56,509 nucleotides of DNA from Chloroflexota bacterium (GTDB taxonomy: Bacteria; Chloroflexota; Dehalococcoidia; Lucifugimonadales; UBA3495). The DNA is taken from positions 1 to 56,509 of the forward strand of contig VXTR01000012.1 of NCBI GenBank assembly GCA_009837355.1, written 5' to 3'. Positions within the stretch are counted from its first letter, which is position 1, and each line of letters begins with the position of its first letter. A program made the translations under genes and the position numbers. The notes under the pieces were generated by a model that saw only the letters and a list, made by a program, of their open reading frames with translations, was not told where the DNA came from and did no database searches. Below, one piece after another: positions 1 to 8,272 of this stretch.

Positions 1-217
1 GGGACTGACGGCGACCAAAGTGAATTCCGGAAACCGACCTCAGGCAGGCTACCCAACCAACACCAACCACAGGAGGAACCCCAACGAAACCGACACCACG
101 AAACGGAACCATCCGCCAAACCAACCCTGAAAATCCCCAAGCCCTGCGAACCCTGATTGTGACGGCGCGGCCCCACTGCGAAAGCGAGTACACGCAAGCC
201 GCCGGCACCTTGGAAAA

Positions 218-247
218 ATGACAGCGTGGCGGCCTTTGTGCTACCAT
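218..247 (+). promoter_or_regulatory. putative serA promoter (extended -10)
   Basis: A -35-like ATGACA (218-223) lies 18 bases before a -10-like TACCAT (242-247), which is preceded by the extended-10 dinucleotide TG (GTGCTACCAT). The same GTGCTA-type box recurs before other genes in the window (12625, 13043, about 20070). Transcription would begin near 254. That excludes the longer upstream reading frame and supports the serA start at 369. Confidence 0.45.
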
Positions 248-263
248 CTTGATGCTGTTATCG

Positions 264-309
264 CCGGCAAGCGCCGTTTTTTCACTCCTGATTTGCCGGT
301 TTTTGCCGG
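264..309 (+). promoter_or_regulatory. possible alternative-pairing leader of serA
   Basis: In the predicted 5' leader, CGGC-AAGC-GCCG can form a 4-bp hairpin directly followed by six T. CCGGCAA (264-270) can instead pair with TTGCCGG (293-299, repeated at 303-309). The two pairings exclude each other, as in an attenuator. The terminator stem is short, and no T-box motif or leader peptide was recognised, so this is only a structural suggestion. Confidence 0.2.
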
Positions 310-368
310 CTGCCCTTTTCGCAATTGCACGCACCAATCCGGCGCCGGCCCGGAGGATTTCTGTCTTC

Positions 369-1949
369 ATGCCCAAAGTACTCATTACCGACAACGTGGC
401 CGCCGAAGGCATCGACCTGCTCAAGAATAGCCTGCCCGTCGATGTCAAGCGCGGCCTCTCTCCAGACGAACTCATTGCCGCCATCCCGGAATATGACGCC
501 TTGGTGGTGCGCAGCGAGACCAAAGTTACTGAGCCGGTAATAGCCGCCGGCGCTAACCTCAAAGTCGTCGCACGCGCCGGCATCGGCGTGGACAACATCG
601 ACCTGGACGCCGCCACCCGGGCCGGCGTGGCCGTGGTCAACGCGCCCATCGGCAACACCGTCGCCGCCGCCGAGCACACCGTTGCCCTGATGCTGGCCCT
701 GGCCCGCAACGTGCCCCAGGCCTATGCCTCCATGAAGGAAGGACAGTGGCAGCGTTCCGCTTTTATGGGCATCGAGGTTCGCAACAAGACCCTGGGCATC
801 ATCGGCCTGGGCCGCGTCGGCTCCGAAGTAGCCCGTCGCGCCGCCAGCTTCGGGATGCGATTGGTAGCCTACGACCCTTTCGTCGCTCCCGACTTCGCCG
901 CCCGCATGAACGTGTCGGTGATGCCGTTGGACGACGTGCTGGCGCAGGCCGACTTTATCACCCTGCACACTCCCTTGACGCCGGGCACCACCAAGCTCAT
1001 TTCCGCGCCCCAGTTGGCTATGATGAAACCCGACGCCCGCCTCATCAACGTCGCCCGCGGCGAGTTGGTGGACGAGGACGCGCTATTGAATGCCTTGGAA
1101 AACGGACAGCTGGCCGGCGCCGCCCTGGACGTTTTCACGGAAGAGCCCCCCGGCGATTTGCCTCTGCTCAAACATCCCAAGCTGGTCGCCACGCCCCACT
1201 TGGGCGCGTCCACTGAGGAGGCCCAACGGGAGGTCGCCATCGAGGCCGCCGAGCAGGTGCTGGCCGTACTGGATGGCCAGCCGGCCCGCAACACCGTCAA
1301 TGCCCCCTTCGTGCCCCCGGAAGTTCACGCTATTCTCGCCCCTTACGTCCCGGTGGCGTCCATGGTGGGCCGTCTGCTCACCAGCCTGGCCCAGGGCCAG
1401 TTCGTCGGCGTTACGCTGCGCTACCAGGGCGATATTGCCGAGCACAACACCGCTATCCTGAAAGCCGCCGCACTGGTGGGCCTGCTTTCCCCGGTGAGCG
1501 GTGAAGAGGCGGTTAACGTCATCAACGCGCCGGTGTTGGCCCAGCAGCGCGGTTTGCAAATCACCGAGCAGACCTCCGCAGACAGCAGGGAGTACGCCAG
1601 CCTCATCACCGCCACTCTGCATACCACCGCAGACGACATTACCATCGCCGGCACGTCGATGCGTGACGAGCCGCATTTGGTACGGGTCAACGACTACTGG
1701 ATGGACGTGGCGCCGTCCGCCCCTTACTTGCTGTTCGTGGACAACCAGGACCAGCCCGGCATCATCGGCGCAGTGGGGACCACGGCCGGCCGGCACAACA
1801 TCAACATCAGTTTCATGGAAGTGGGCCGAATCGCGCCCCGCGGCCAGGCCATGATGGTGGTAGGGTCCGACGACCCCATATCCGAAACGGTTCTGGCCGA
1901 AGTCAAGGCCCTGCCCCAGGTGGACAACGCCCGCGTGGTGGCGATGTAA
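369..1949 (+). CDS. serA: D-3-phosphoglycerate dehydrogenase
   Basis: First enzyme of phosphorylated serine biosynthesis: NAD-dependent oxidation of 3-phosphoglycerate to 3-phosphohydroxypyruvate in the cytosol. The 526-residue product starts MPKVLITDNVAAEGIDLL. It shows the substrate-side motif NAPIGNTVAAAEHT, the Rossmann fingerprint GLGRVGSEVA, the catalytic Arg in NVARGELVDED and His in TPHLGAST. An intervening ASB-type region and a C-terminal ACT domain (DQPGIIGAVG) follow, giving the long, potentially serine-regulated form. The frame stays open back to 249, but ATG 369 begins at the family N-terminus, has GGAGG about 12 bases upstream, and lies downstream of the predicted transcription start. 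Confidence 0.95.
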   Translation: MPKVLITDNVAAEGIDLLKNSLPVDVKRGLSPDELIAAIPEYDALVVRSETKVTEPVIAAGANLKVVARAGIGVDNIDLDAATRAGVAVVNAPIGNTVAAAEHTVALMLALARNVPQAYASMKEGQWQRSAFMGIEVRNKTLGIIGLGRVGSEVARRAASFGMRLVAYDPFVAPDFAARMNVSVMPLDDVLAQADFITLHTPLTPGTTKLISAPQLAMMKPDARLINVARGELVDEDALLNALENGQLAGAALDVFTEEPPGDLPLLKHPKLVATPHLGASTEEAQREVAIEAAEQVLAVLDGQPARNTVNAPFVPPEVHAILAPYVPVASMVGRLLTSLAQGQFVGVTLRYQGDIAEHNTAILKAAALVGLLSPVSGEEAVNVINAPVLAQQRGLQITEQTSADSREYASLITATLHTTADDITIAGTSMRDEPHLVRVNDYWMDVAPSAPYLLFVDNQDQPGIIGAVGTTAGRHNINISFMEVGRIAPRGQAMMVVGSDDPISETVLAEVKALPQVDNARVVAM

Positions 1950-2028
1950 GCGACTTGAGATAGACAAACCGGCCCTGTCGCTGTAAAAATGCAGGCCCAG
2001 CACTCCCAAACCTACCGGAGATGACATC

Positions 2029-3081
2029 ATGGCAGACCGCATCGCAATTATGGGCCCCGGCGCCGTCGGCAGCTACGTGGGCGCTTTCCTGGTTCAGGCC
2101 GGCGAGGACGACATCACCTTCATTGACATGTGGCCCGAGCACGTGGAGAAGATGCGCGCCGAGGGCCTGCGGGCCAGCGGTAGCCAGGGCGACTTCACCG
2201 TGCCCGTCAACGCCATGCACCTCACCGACGCCCAAAACATCACCGAGCCTTTCGACTACGCTTTCATCACCGTCAAGTCCTACGACACCGAGTGGGCGAC
2301 GCACTTCATCAAGCGGTACGTGAAGGACGATGGCGCTTTCGTATCCATCCAGAACTGCTGGAACGACCCCACTATAGCCGACATCGTCGGCGCCGAGCGG
2401 CAGTTGGGCTGCATCGCCTCTCACATTGAAGTGGCATTGTGGGAGCCGGCCCACGTCAATCGGGGCGGCGCACCCGGACGCGACCACGGCCACACCGTCT
2501 TCCGTGTGGGCGAATTCACCGGCGCAATCACCGCGCGCTCTGAAGCACTGGCCGCCAAGCTGGACCACATCGACGCCGCCTACGCCACCGACAACCTGCC
2601 CGGCGAGCGTTGGGCCAAGCTCTGCCAGAACGGCATGGGCAACGCCATCTCCGCTATGAGCCAGTTGGGCAGCCAGGAAATGGCCGGCGACGCCCGCATC
2701 CGCCGCATCCGAATCAACCTGGCCAAGGAGGGTTCCCAGGTCGGGCTGGCACAGGGTCTCAGGGTCGTGTCCATCAACGGCACTCCGGCAGAAACCTGGG
2801 CCGAGGCTGATCGGGGCGATGTATTCGAGGAACTGGATGGCAAACTGTCGGAAGCCGGTGGCCGCGTCAACTGGCTGGCGTCCATGGCGCAGGACGTGCA
2901 CAAGGGCCGCAAGTCCGAGGTGGACTTCATGAACGGCCTCATCTGCGAAAAGGGCCGCGAAACCGGCGTGGCTACGCCATATCACGACGCCATCGTTGAG
3001 GCCATGCGTCTGGTGGACAGCAAATCCGTCGCGCCCGGCCCTGAGAACGTTGACCGCATCATACGCGCCGTAGAGGGATGA
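2029..3081 (+). CDS. 2-dehydropantoate 2-reductase family protein
   Basis: Member of the ApbA/PanE ketopantoate reductase family, NADPH-dependent reductases of 2-oxo acids (pantothenate branch of CoA synthesis for true PanE). The 350-residue product has an N-terminal Rossmann motif (IAIMGPGAVGSYVGAF) and the characteristic KLCQNGMGNAIS segment carrying the family Lys/Asn pair. An all-helical C-terminal domain follows. ATG 2029 has CGGAG about 8 bases upstream. It sits 79 bases after serA and ends one base before the next ATG, so it is probably co-transcribed with that gene. The family includes many paralogues that are not PanE, so the substrate is uncertain. Confidence 0.8.
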   Translation: MADRIAIMGPGAVGSYVGAFLVQAGEDDITFIDMWPEHVEKMRAEGLRASGSQGDFTVPVNAMHLTDAQNITEPFDYAFITVKSYDTEWATHFIKRYVKDDGAFVSIQNCWNDPTIADIVGAERQLGCIASHIEVALWEPAHVNRGGAPGRDHGHTVFRVGEFTGAITARSEALAAKLDHIDAAYATDNLPGERWAKLCQNGMGNAISAMSQLGSQEMAGDARIRRIRINLAKEGSQVGLAQGLRVVSINGTPAETWAEADRGDVFEELDGKLSEAGGRVNWLASMAQDVHKGRKSEVDFMNGLICEKGRETGVATPYHDAIVEAMRLVDSKSVAPGPENVDRIIRAVEG

Positions 3082-3082
3082 T

Positions 3083-3562
3083 ATGTACATCACCGTTGAA
3101 CCCGCCGGCCTGATGATGCACACCGTCAAGTTGGTATTCGACCCGGCCGACCCGGCGCCGGAGGACCAGCAAGTGCGCGATTATCTGAGCGAGCACGAAC
3201 TGGAACCCCGTTACCACTGGTACGCTGAAATCGACGGGTTGGAAGGGCGGGAGTGTGAAATTATGCAGTTCGGCGGCTGTTACCTGGGCCGCAATCTGCA
3301 AAACATCGGCCTGATTCAGCGCCAGGTAGTGGAGGAAGAGCTACTCGCCGCTGAGATTGAGCGGCACGTCGCCGCCGGCAATCTCGCTGCTCTTGCCGCC
3401 GCACCCGAGTCTCAACGGCAGAGCGCTATCGCCGCGCTCATCGAAGAGTTCCGAGTTGAAGAGAGCTTCGGCATGAACGACGATAACGAACTGAAGGCGA
3501 CGCTGGACTTGGCCGTCTTGCAGGACGCCGCCGTACGCGCCCTGGCGACGGCCCGCGGCTAG
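3083..3562 (+). CDS. conserved hypothetical protein
   Basis: 159-residue soluble, acidic protein with no signal peptide or membrane segment. The N-terminal half (YITVEPAGLMMHTVKLVFDP) looks like mixed alpha/beta structure and the C-terminal half is helical and Ala/Glu rich. ATG 3083 comes one base after the stop of the ketopantoate-reductase-like gene, so the two are very likely translated from one message. I do not recognise the family; the only functional hint is the coupling to its upstream neighbour. Confidence 0.65.
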   Translation: MYITVEPAGLMMHTVKLVFDPADPAPEDQQVRDYLSEHELEPRYHWYAEIDGLEGRECEIMQFGGCYLGRNLQNIGLIQRQVVEEELLAAEIERHVAAGNLAALAAAPESQRQSAIAALIEEFRVEESFGMNDDNELKATLDLAVLQDAAVRALATARG

Positions 3563-3570
3563 GATCGTTA

Positions 3571-4263
3571 ATGACCGCTGACTCCATCCGGTGGAGCTAT
3601 ACCGGCGCCAGCGGCCCGGCATATTGGGGTAGTCTGTCCGAAGAATATCGAACCTGCGCGCTCGGGGCTGAGCAATCTCCAATCGATATAACCGGCTACA
3701 CACCCGGCGACGGACTGCTGGTTGCGTTCCATTACTTCGGTGTGGCAATCGCTGCCCGCAACAACGGACACACCGCATATCTCGACTACCGGCCGGGCAA
3801 TGCCATTGACGTGGGCGGGCAGCGTTACGAATTGCAGGGCATACACTACCATTCACCCTCGGAGCACACACTGGACGGCGAGAGTTTCGCCGCCGAACTG
3901 CATCTGGTGCATCAGGACACCGATGGGACCTTGGCAGTAATTGGCTTGCTGTACCGTCTGGGAGAGGCCAATCCGTCGGTTCAGCACATCCTCGATGCCG
4001 CACCGGATGGTATAGGCTCGATTGACCTGACGTACGGACCGCCGGCCGCCGACTACGTCCCTGCCAGCACGGACTACTACGGATACGACGGTTCATTGAC
4101 CACGCCACCCTGTACTGAAGGCGTCCGCTGGATGGTCATGCAGTTCGTGGGCACGGTGTCGCAAAGCCAAGTCGAGCGGCTGCAGGAGTTGACTCACGGC
4201 CCCAATAACCGTCCGCTGCAGCCCGTCGGAAGCCGCAGCATAATTGCCGTCGGCGCGCCGTAA
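3571..4263 (+). CDS. alpha-class carbonic anhydrase
   Basis: Zinc enzyme for reversible hydration of CO2 to bicarbonate. The 230-residue protein matches the alpha-CA fold end to end: WSYTGASGPAYWG at the N-terminus, QSPIDI, the N-G-H motif (65-67), zinc ligands H92 and H94 in IHYHSPSEH and H111 in AELHLVH, and the SLTTPPCTEGVRW block. C29 and C181 match the conserved disulfide pair. No signal peptide precedes the domain although bacterial alpha-CAs are usually exported; see findings. It follows the hypothetical gene by 8 bases. Confidence 0.93.
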   Translation: MTADSIRWSYTGASGPAYWGSLSEEYRTCALGAEQSPIDITGYTPGDGLLVAFHYFGVAIAARNNGHTAYLDYRPGNAIDVGGQRYELQGIHYHSPSEHTLDGESFAAELHLVHQDTDGTLAVIGLLYRLGEANPSVQHILDAAPDGIGSIDLTYGPPAADYVPASTDYYGYDGSLTTPPCTEGVRWMVMQFVGTVSQSQVERLQELTHGPNNRPLQPVGSRSIIAVGAP

Positions 4264-4303
4264 CGCTCGATTCCGGTGAAGCGTCGTGGCGATTGCAATA
4301 AAA

Positions 4304-4377
4304 TGGAGCGGGCGATGGGAATCGAACCCACGTAGCCAGCTTGGAAGGCTGGGGCTTTACCACTAAGCTACGCCCGC
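4304..4377 (-). tRNA. tRNA-Gly (UCC)
   Basis: Read on the minus strand it folds as a cloverleaf. The acceptor arm GCGGGCG pairs with CGCCCGC, the D arm is GTAGCTTAGTGGTAAAGC, the anticodon loop CTTCCAA gives anticodon UCC, and the T arm contains GGTTCGATTCC. CCA is encoded at the 3' end (4304-4306). It is antisense to its neighbours, between the carbonic anhydrase and deoxyribosyltransferase-like genes. Confidence 0.95.
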
Positions 4378-4425
4378 TCAGCGCCTACATTATACCCCAA
4401 TAGCGTGTCGCTGCAGGCCCACTCT

Positions 4426-4896
4426 ATGACCAAGACGATCTATCTCGCCAATCCTTACGGCTTTTCCGAGCAGCAGAAAAGCGCCCTGTTGCCGCCCATC
4501 ATCGCTGCGCTGGAAAGCCTGGGTCTGGGAGTGTGGGAGCCCTTTGCGCGCAATAATCAGGTGGACTTCCAGCAATCAGGTTGGGCCTACCGCGTCGGTC
4601 AAAAAGACTTCGCCGACGTAGTTGCCGCCGACGCCATCTTTGCCGTGGTCAACGGAGTGCCACCTGACGAAGGTGTGATGGTAGAACTGGGTATAGCCAT
4701 TGCCTTGGGGAAGCCGACTTTCCTTCTCCGCGACGATTTCCGCCGCGCCACTGATAGCGAGGAGTATCCACTGAACCTGATGCTGTTCACGGGAATACCC
4801 GAACAGGACTGGCGGGATTACTACTACACTTCTATCAACGATATTACCGCAGCGTCGAAAGCTTTGGCCAAGTGGGCCTCGGCAACGAACGGCTGA
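4426..4896 (+). CDS. nucleoside 2-deoxyribosyltransferase-like protein
   Basis: Rossmann-like protein of the nucleoside 2-deoxyribosyltransferase family, which move deoxyribose between bases or hydrolyse nucleoside N-glycosidic bonds. Visible marks are the N-terminal strand IYLANPYGFSEQQKS, the D/N-rich turn VNGVPPDEGVMVELGIAIALGKP with the presumed catalytic Glu of the E-x-G motif, and FLLRDDFR. The product is 156 residues from ATG 4426. A GTG at 4405 would add seven residues without family similarity and neither start has a strong ribosome site. It ends 17 bases before the nitronate monooxygenase gene. Confidence 0.75.
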   Translation: MTKTIYLANPYGFSEQQKSALLPPIIAALESLGLGVWEPFARNNQVDFQQSGWAYRVGQKDFADVVAADAIFAVVNGVPPDEGVMVELGIAIALGKPTFLLRDDFRRATDSEEYPLNLMLFTGIPEQDWRDYYYTSINDITAASKALAKWASATNG

Positions 4897-4913
4897 ACTT
4901 GGACAACTCCACG

Positions 4914-5888
4914 ATGATACGAACCCGTTTCACCGAACTGCTGGGCTTAGACTATCCGGTGATGTCTGCGCCTATGAGCAACCACAGCGGCGGGCGGTTG
5001 GCGACGGCGGTTTCGGCGGCCGGCGGCCTGGGAACCTTCGGCGGCAGCAACGGCTTCGGCGCCGATTGGTTCAGAGAGCAGATAGCGTTCATACGCACCC
5101 AAACCGAACGGCTTTTTGGCGTCGGCTTCATCACACAGTTGATTGAAGGCGCTCCCGAGAACTTCGAGATTGCCCTGGCAGAGGGCGTTCCGGTAGTGAT
5201 ATTTTCTTTCGCCGACCCGCGCCCCTGGATTGAACAGGCCCGGGATGCCGGAGCTGTCGTCATCTGCCAGGTGCAAACTCCCGAGGCTGCGCAAATCGCC
5301 TTGGACTCTGGGGCGGACGTGCTGCTGGCCCAGGGCAATGAAGCCGGCGGACACACCGGTGAAATGAACCTGCTGCCCCTGCTGGTTGAGTTGGTGGAAC
5401 GGCATCCGGACACGCCGGTGCTGGCGGCGGGCGGCATCACATCCGGGAGGGCGCTGGCCGGCGTGCTGGCGACCGGAGCGGAAGGAGCATCCTTGGGTAC
5501 GGCTCTGATGGCTACACCGGAAGCGGTGGAATTGCCCGATGCCTTCAAGGAGCAAGTCCTGCGCTCCGGGGGACAGGATACCGCTTATACTAGGCTTTAC
5601 GACCTGTTGAGTGATGACCCCTGGCCCGAGGGCATCGCCGGCCGCGTGTATCGCAACCTGCTGGTGCGGCAATGGCACGGCAGAGATAGCGAGGTTCTGG
5701 CCCGCCGGGAAGAACTGGCCTCGGACGCGGCGTCGGCCCGCGCCCGTGGCGACCCTGAGCTTGCCTCCGTGTACATGGGCCAGGGCGTCGGCCAGGTGAA
5801 GACAATCCGGCCGGCCGGAGAGGTAATTCAGGACATCTGCACGGCAGCGGAGCAGCTTCTTGCCAGCAGGTTGCCGGGTTACGGCTGA
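4914..5888 (+). CDS. nitronate monooxygenase / 2-nitropropane dioxygenase family
   Basis: FMN-dependent TIM-barrel enzyme that oxidises alkyl nitronates such as propionate-3-nitronate. The 324-residue product begins TRFTELLGLDYPVMSAPMS and shows the flavin-binding barrel, GNEAGGHTGEM with the catalytic His, VLAAGGITSGRAL and GASLGTALMATPEA, all standard family blocks. ATG 4914 is chosen because similarity starts there; an in-frame ATG at 4872 overlaps the upstream gene and adds unrelated residues. Related paralogues include enoyl reductases, so the exact substrate is inferred. Confidence 0.85.
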   Translation: MIRTRFTELLGLDYPVMSAPMSNHSGGRLATAVSAAGGLGTFGGSNGFGADWFREQIAFIRTQTERLFGVGFITQLIEGAPENFEIALAEGVPVVIFSFADPRPWIEQARDAGAVVICQVQTPEAAQIALDSGADVLLAQGNEAGGHTGEMNLLPLLVELVERHPDTPVLAAGGITSGRALAGVLATGAEGASLGTALMATPEAVELPDAFKEQVLRSGGQDTAYTRLYDLLSDDPWPEGIAGRVYRNLLVRQWHGRDSEVLARREELASDAASARARGDPELASVYMGQGVGQVKTIRPAGEVIQDICTAAEQLLASRLPGYG

Positions 5889-5960
5889 GTTGCGCACGCC
5901 GTTGCACTGGGATAGACTGACTGTCAAACATCGCTCAGCTACAGCACAGGAGCCGTCGTA

Positions 5961-7154
5961 GTGACCACCACCGGCAACAAGCCCCCCGTAGCCCAAACTC
6001 CCTTAGAAGCCCGCTCGCAGATTGTCAACATGGTGCGCGATTTCGTACGCCAGGAAGTGGAGCCAGTCGCCGCCGAACACGACGCGCAGGATACCGTGCC
6101 CTATGACCTCATCGACCAGATGAAAGAACTGGGGTTGTTTGGCATTAACGTACCCGAAGAATTCGGCGGCATGGGGCTGGACTACACCACCTTTGCCATG
6201 ATTTTCGAGGAAATCAGCAAGGGCTACATGGCGCTCACGGGAGCCCTCGGCACACACCACATCCTCACCTATGTCCTGTCCAATTACGGAACTACCGAAC
6301 AGCAGCAGCGTTTTCTCCCACGATTGGCCAGTGGAGATATCCGTGGCGGCCTGGCGTTGACTGAGCCCGGTGGCGGGAGCGACGTCGGCGCCCTGCAAAC
6401 CCGAGCCGTGAAAGACGGCGAAGAATACGTCGTCAACGGCTCCAAAATGTTCATCACCAATGCGGACTCCGGCGACGCCTTTTGCCTGCTGGCTCGCACT
6501 GACCCTGACCCATCAATCAAGCACCGTGGATTATCCGCCTTTGTCATCGAAAAAGATGGCAGTGCCGGCTTCAAAGTAGGTCGTCATCTGGATAAGTTGG
6601 GCTACCGGGGACTGGATACCTGCGAGTTGTTCTTTGAAGACTTCCGCATCCCGGTGGAAAATCTGATTGGCGGGGAAGAAAACGTGGGGTTCGGTCAGGT
6701 GATGAGCGGGCTGGAAACCGGCCGTATCAACGTGGCCGCGCGGGCAGTGGGAGTGGCCCAGGCAGCCTTGGACGCTTCCATGCGCTACGTGCAGCAGCGG
6801 GAAACCTTTGGGCAGCCCATCGGCCAGCACCAGGCCATCCAGCTGAAAATCGCCGATATGGCCACCAAGATACAGGCAGCCCGCCTGCTGGTTTATGACG
6901 CCGCTGCCAAGAAAGACAGCGGCGAGCGCATCGACCTGGAATCGGGCATGGCCAAGCTCTTCGCCAGCGAGATATGCGGCGAAGTTGCCATGGAAGCCAT
7001 GCGCATCCACGGCGGTTATGGCTATACCAAAGACTTCCCCGTGGAACGCTACTACCGCGACGCCCCGCTGATGATTATCGGCGAAGGAACCAACGAGATC
7101 ATGCGGCTGGTTATCGCACGGCAACTGCTGAGGCGGCCGGAATACCAGCTGTAG
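5961..7154 (+). CDS. acyl-CoA dehydrogenase
   Basis: FAD enzyme of fatty-acid or branched-chain acyl-CoA oxidation, forming trans-2-enoyl-CoA and passing electrons to ETF. The 397-residue length is standard. Motifs include the flavin-binding block LALTEPGGGSDVGALQT and the C-terminal MRIHGGYGYTKDFPVERYYRDA followed by GEGTNEIMR, with the catalytic Glu in the short/medium-chain position. GTG 5961 is preceded by AGGAG at an 8-9 base spacing. It lies 72 bases after the nitronate monooxygenase and 45 bases before selD. Confidence 0.92.
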   Translation: MTTTGNKPPVAQTPLEARSQIVNMVRDFVRQEVEPVAAEHDAQDTVPYDLIDQMKELGLFGINVPEEFGGMGLDYTTFAMIFEEISKGYMALTGALGTHHILTYVLSNYGTTEQQQRFLPRLASGDIRGGLALTEPGGGSDVGALQTRAVKDGEEYVVNGSKMFITNADSGDAFCLLARTDPDPSIKHRGLSAFVIEKDGSAGFKVGRHLDKLGYRGLDTCELFFEDFRIPVENLIGGEENVGFGQVMSGLETGRINVAARAVGVAQAALDASMRYVQQRETFGQPIGQHQAIQLKIADMATKIQAARLLVYDAAAKKDSGERIDLESGMAKLFASEICGEVAMEAMRIHGGYGYTKDFPVERYYRDAPLMIIGEGTNEIMRLVIARQLLRRPEYQL

Positions 7155-7199
7155 CAGGCAACCTATGCCTGCAGTTCGCTTTGAAAGAGGTCATACTAC

Positions 7200-8252
7200 A
7201 TGACGCAACTCGAAACTCCCATCCGTCTCACCGAGCTTTCTCATTGTGCCGGTTGAGCGGCCAAGCTGAGCCTTGAGGACCTGGGCCAGGTCCTGAGTTA
7301 CGTTCCGCTCCTGTCGCATCCCGACTTGCTGGTGGGGGCCGAAACTGGCGATGACGCCGCCGTCTATCGACTGAACGACGATACGGCGCTCATCGTCACG
7401 GTGGACTTCTTCCCGCCCATCACTGATGACCCTTATGAGTTCGGCGCAATCGCCGCCGCCAACTCGCTGTCCGATGTGTACGCTATGGGCGGCAAGCCCC
7501 TTATTGCGCTGAACGTGGTCGGATTTCCGGCGTCGCTGGACAAGGAGATCCTGGGCAAGACCCTCCAGGGCGGCTATGCCAAAGCCGCCGAGGCCGAATG
7601 TCTTATCGTCGGCGGTCACACCGTGGACGACCCGGAGCCTAAGTATGGACTCTCCGTCATCGGCGTGGTTGAACCTGGTAAGCAGGTCAGCAATGCGAAC
7701 GCCAACCCTGGAGACGTTCTGGTGCTCAGCAAGCCCATTGGAACCGGTATTATCACCACGGCCGGCAAACAGAGCGTCGCCGATGCGAAGGCGCTGGCCG
7801 CCGCGGTGGAAACCATGGCAGCGCTGAACCGGCCGGCGGCGCAGGCAATGACTAAAGTGGGCGTCAACGCGGCCACGGACATTACCGGATTCGGCCTGTT
7901 GGGCCACCTGAAGAGTATGGTGAAGGGCAGCGGCGTGGCCGCCGAAGTGAACCTCTCCGCCGTGCCGGTGCTGCCCGGCGTCCGCGAGTTGTTGGAACGG
8001 GGAGTGGCGCCGGGCGGCACGCATCGCAACGTCAGCAGCGTCAATGATGTGGTGAACTGGGGCGAGGCACTGACCGACGAAGACCGAATGCTACTGTGCG
8101 ACGCTCAAACCTCGGGCGGGTTACTGATGTCCGTTCCCGCCGAACGCGTGCATGCTTTGGTGGCTGCATTGCAAGATGAGGGCGCGCAGTGCGCCGCGAT
8201 AGTCGGTCGTATCACCGAAGGGCCAGCAGGAACGATCGTCGCCACACCGTGA
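7200..8252 (+). CDS. selD: selenide, water dikinase (selenoprotein, in-frame UGA)
   Basis: Makes selenophosphate from selenide and ATP, the selenium donor for selenocysteine and selenouridine. Translation from ATG 7200 (AGAGG about 9 bases upstream) gives MTQLETPIRLTELSHCAG, then TGA at 7254-7256, then AAKLSLEDL, leading without a break into the AIR-synthase-type SelD body (DDAAVYRL, ANSLSDVYAMGGKP, GGHTVDDPEPKYGLSV, TDITGFGLLGHL). The UGA falls exactly where other SelD proteins have the catalytic Cys of SHGAGCGCK. The product is therefore a 350-residue selenoprotein with Sec at residue 19. Automated callers would start at 7326 and lose the active site. Confidence 0.93.
7276..7294 (+). promoter_or_regulatory. 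bacterial SECIS-like hairpin in selD
   Basis: AGGACCT (7276-7282) pairs perfectly with AGGTCCT (7288-7294) around a GGGCC loop, starting 19 bases after the in-frame UGA. A stem shortly downstream of UGA with G at the top of the apical loop fits the bacterial SECIS consensus bound by SelB. Confidence 0.75.
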
Positions 8253-8272
8253 ATCTATCCGGAGCATTTCTG

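Larger units (their letters stand above)
1..368. other. non-coding left edge and serA leader
   Basis: No convincing protein gene is visible before serA. The first ~200 bases are A/C-rich and show no ORF with a family signature. The right part holds a promoter-like element and a 5' leader with inverted repeats, listed separately. The contig simply begins here, so an upstream gene may be missing. Confidence 0.6.

Noticed and set aside
249-368. N-terminal extension of SerA giving a membrane-like segment
   Set aside because: It lies at or before the predicted transcription start and has no similarity to the family; ATG 369 is at the conserved N-terminus.
1083-2042. 319-codon minus-strand ORF antisense to serA
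   Set aside because: Composition is His/Val/Gly-rich, typical of antisense shadow frames in G+C-rich genes, and no ribosome site is present.
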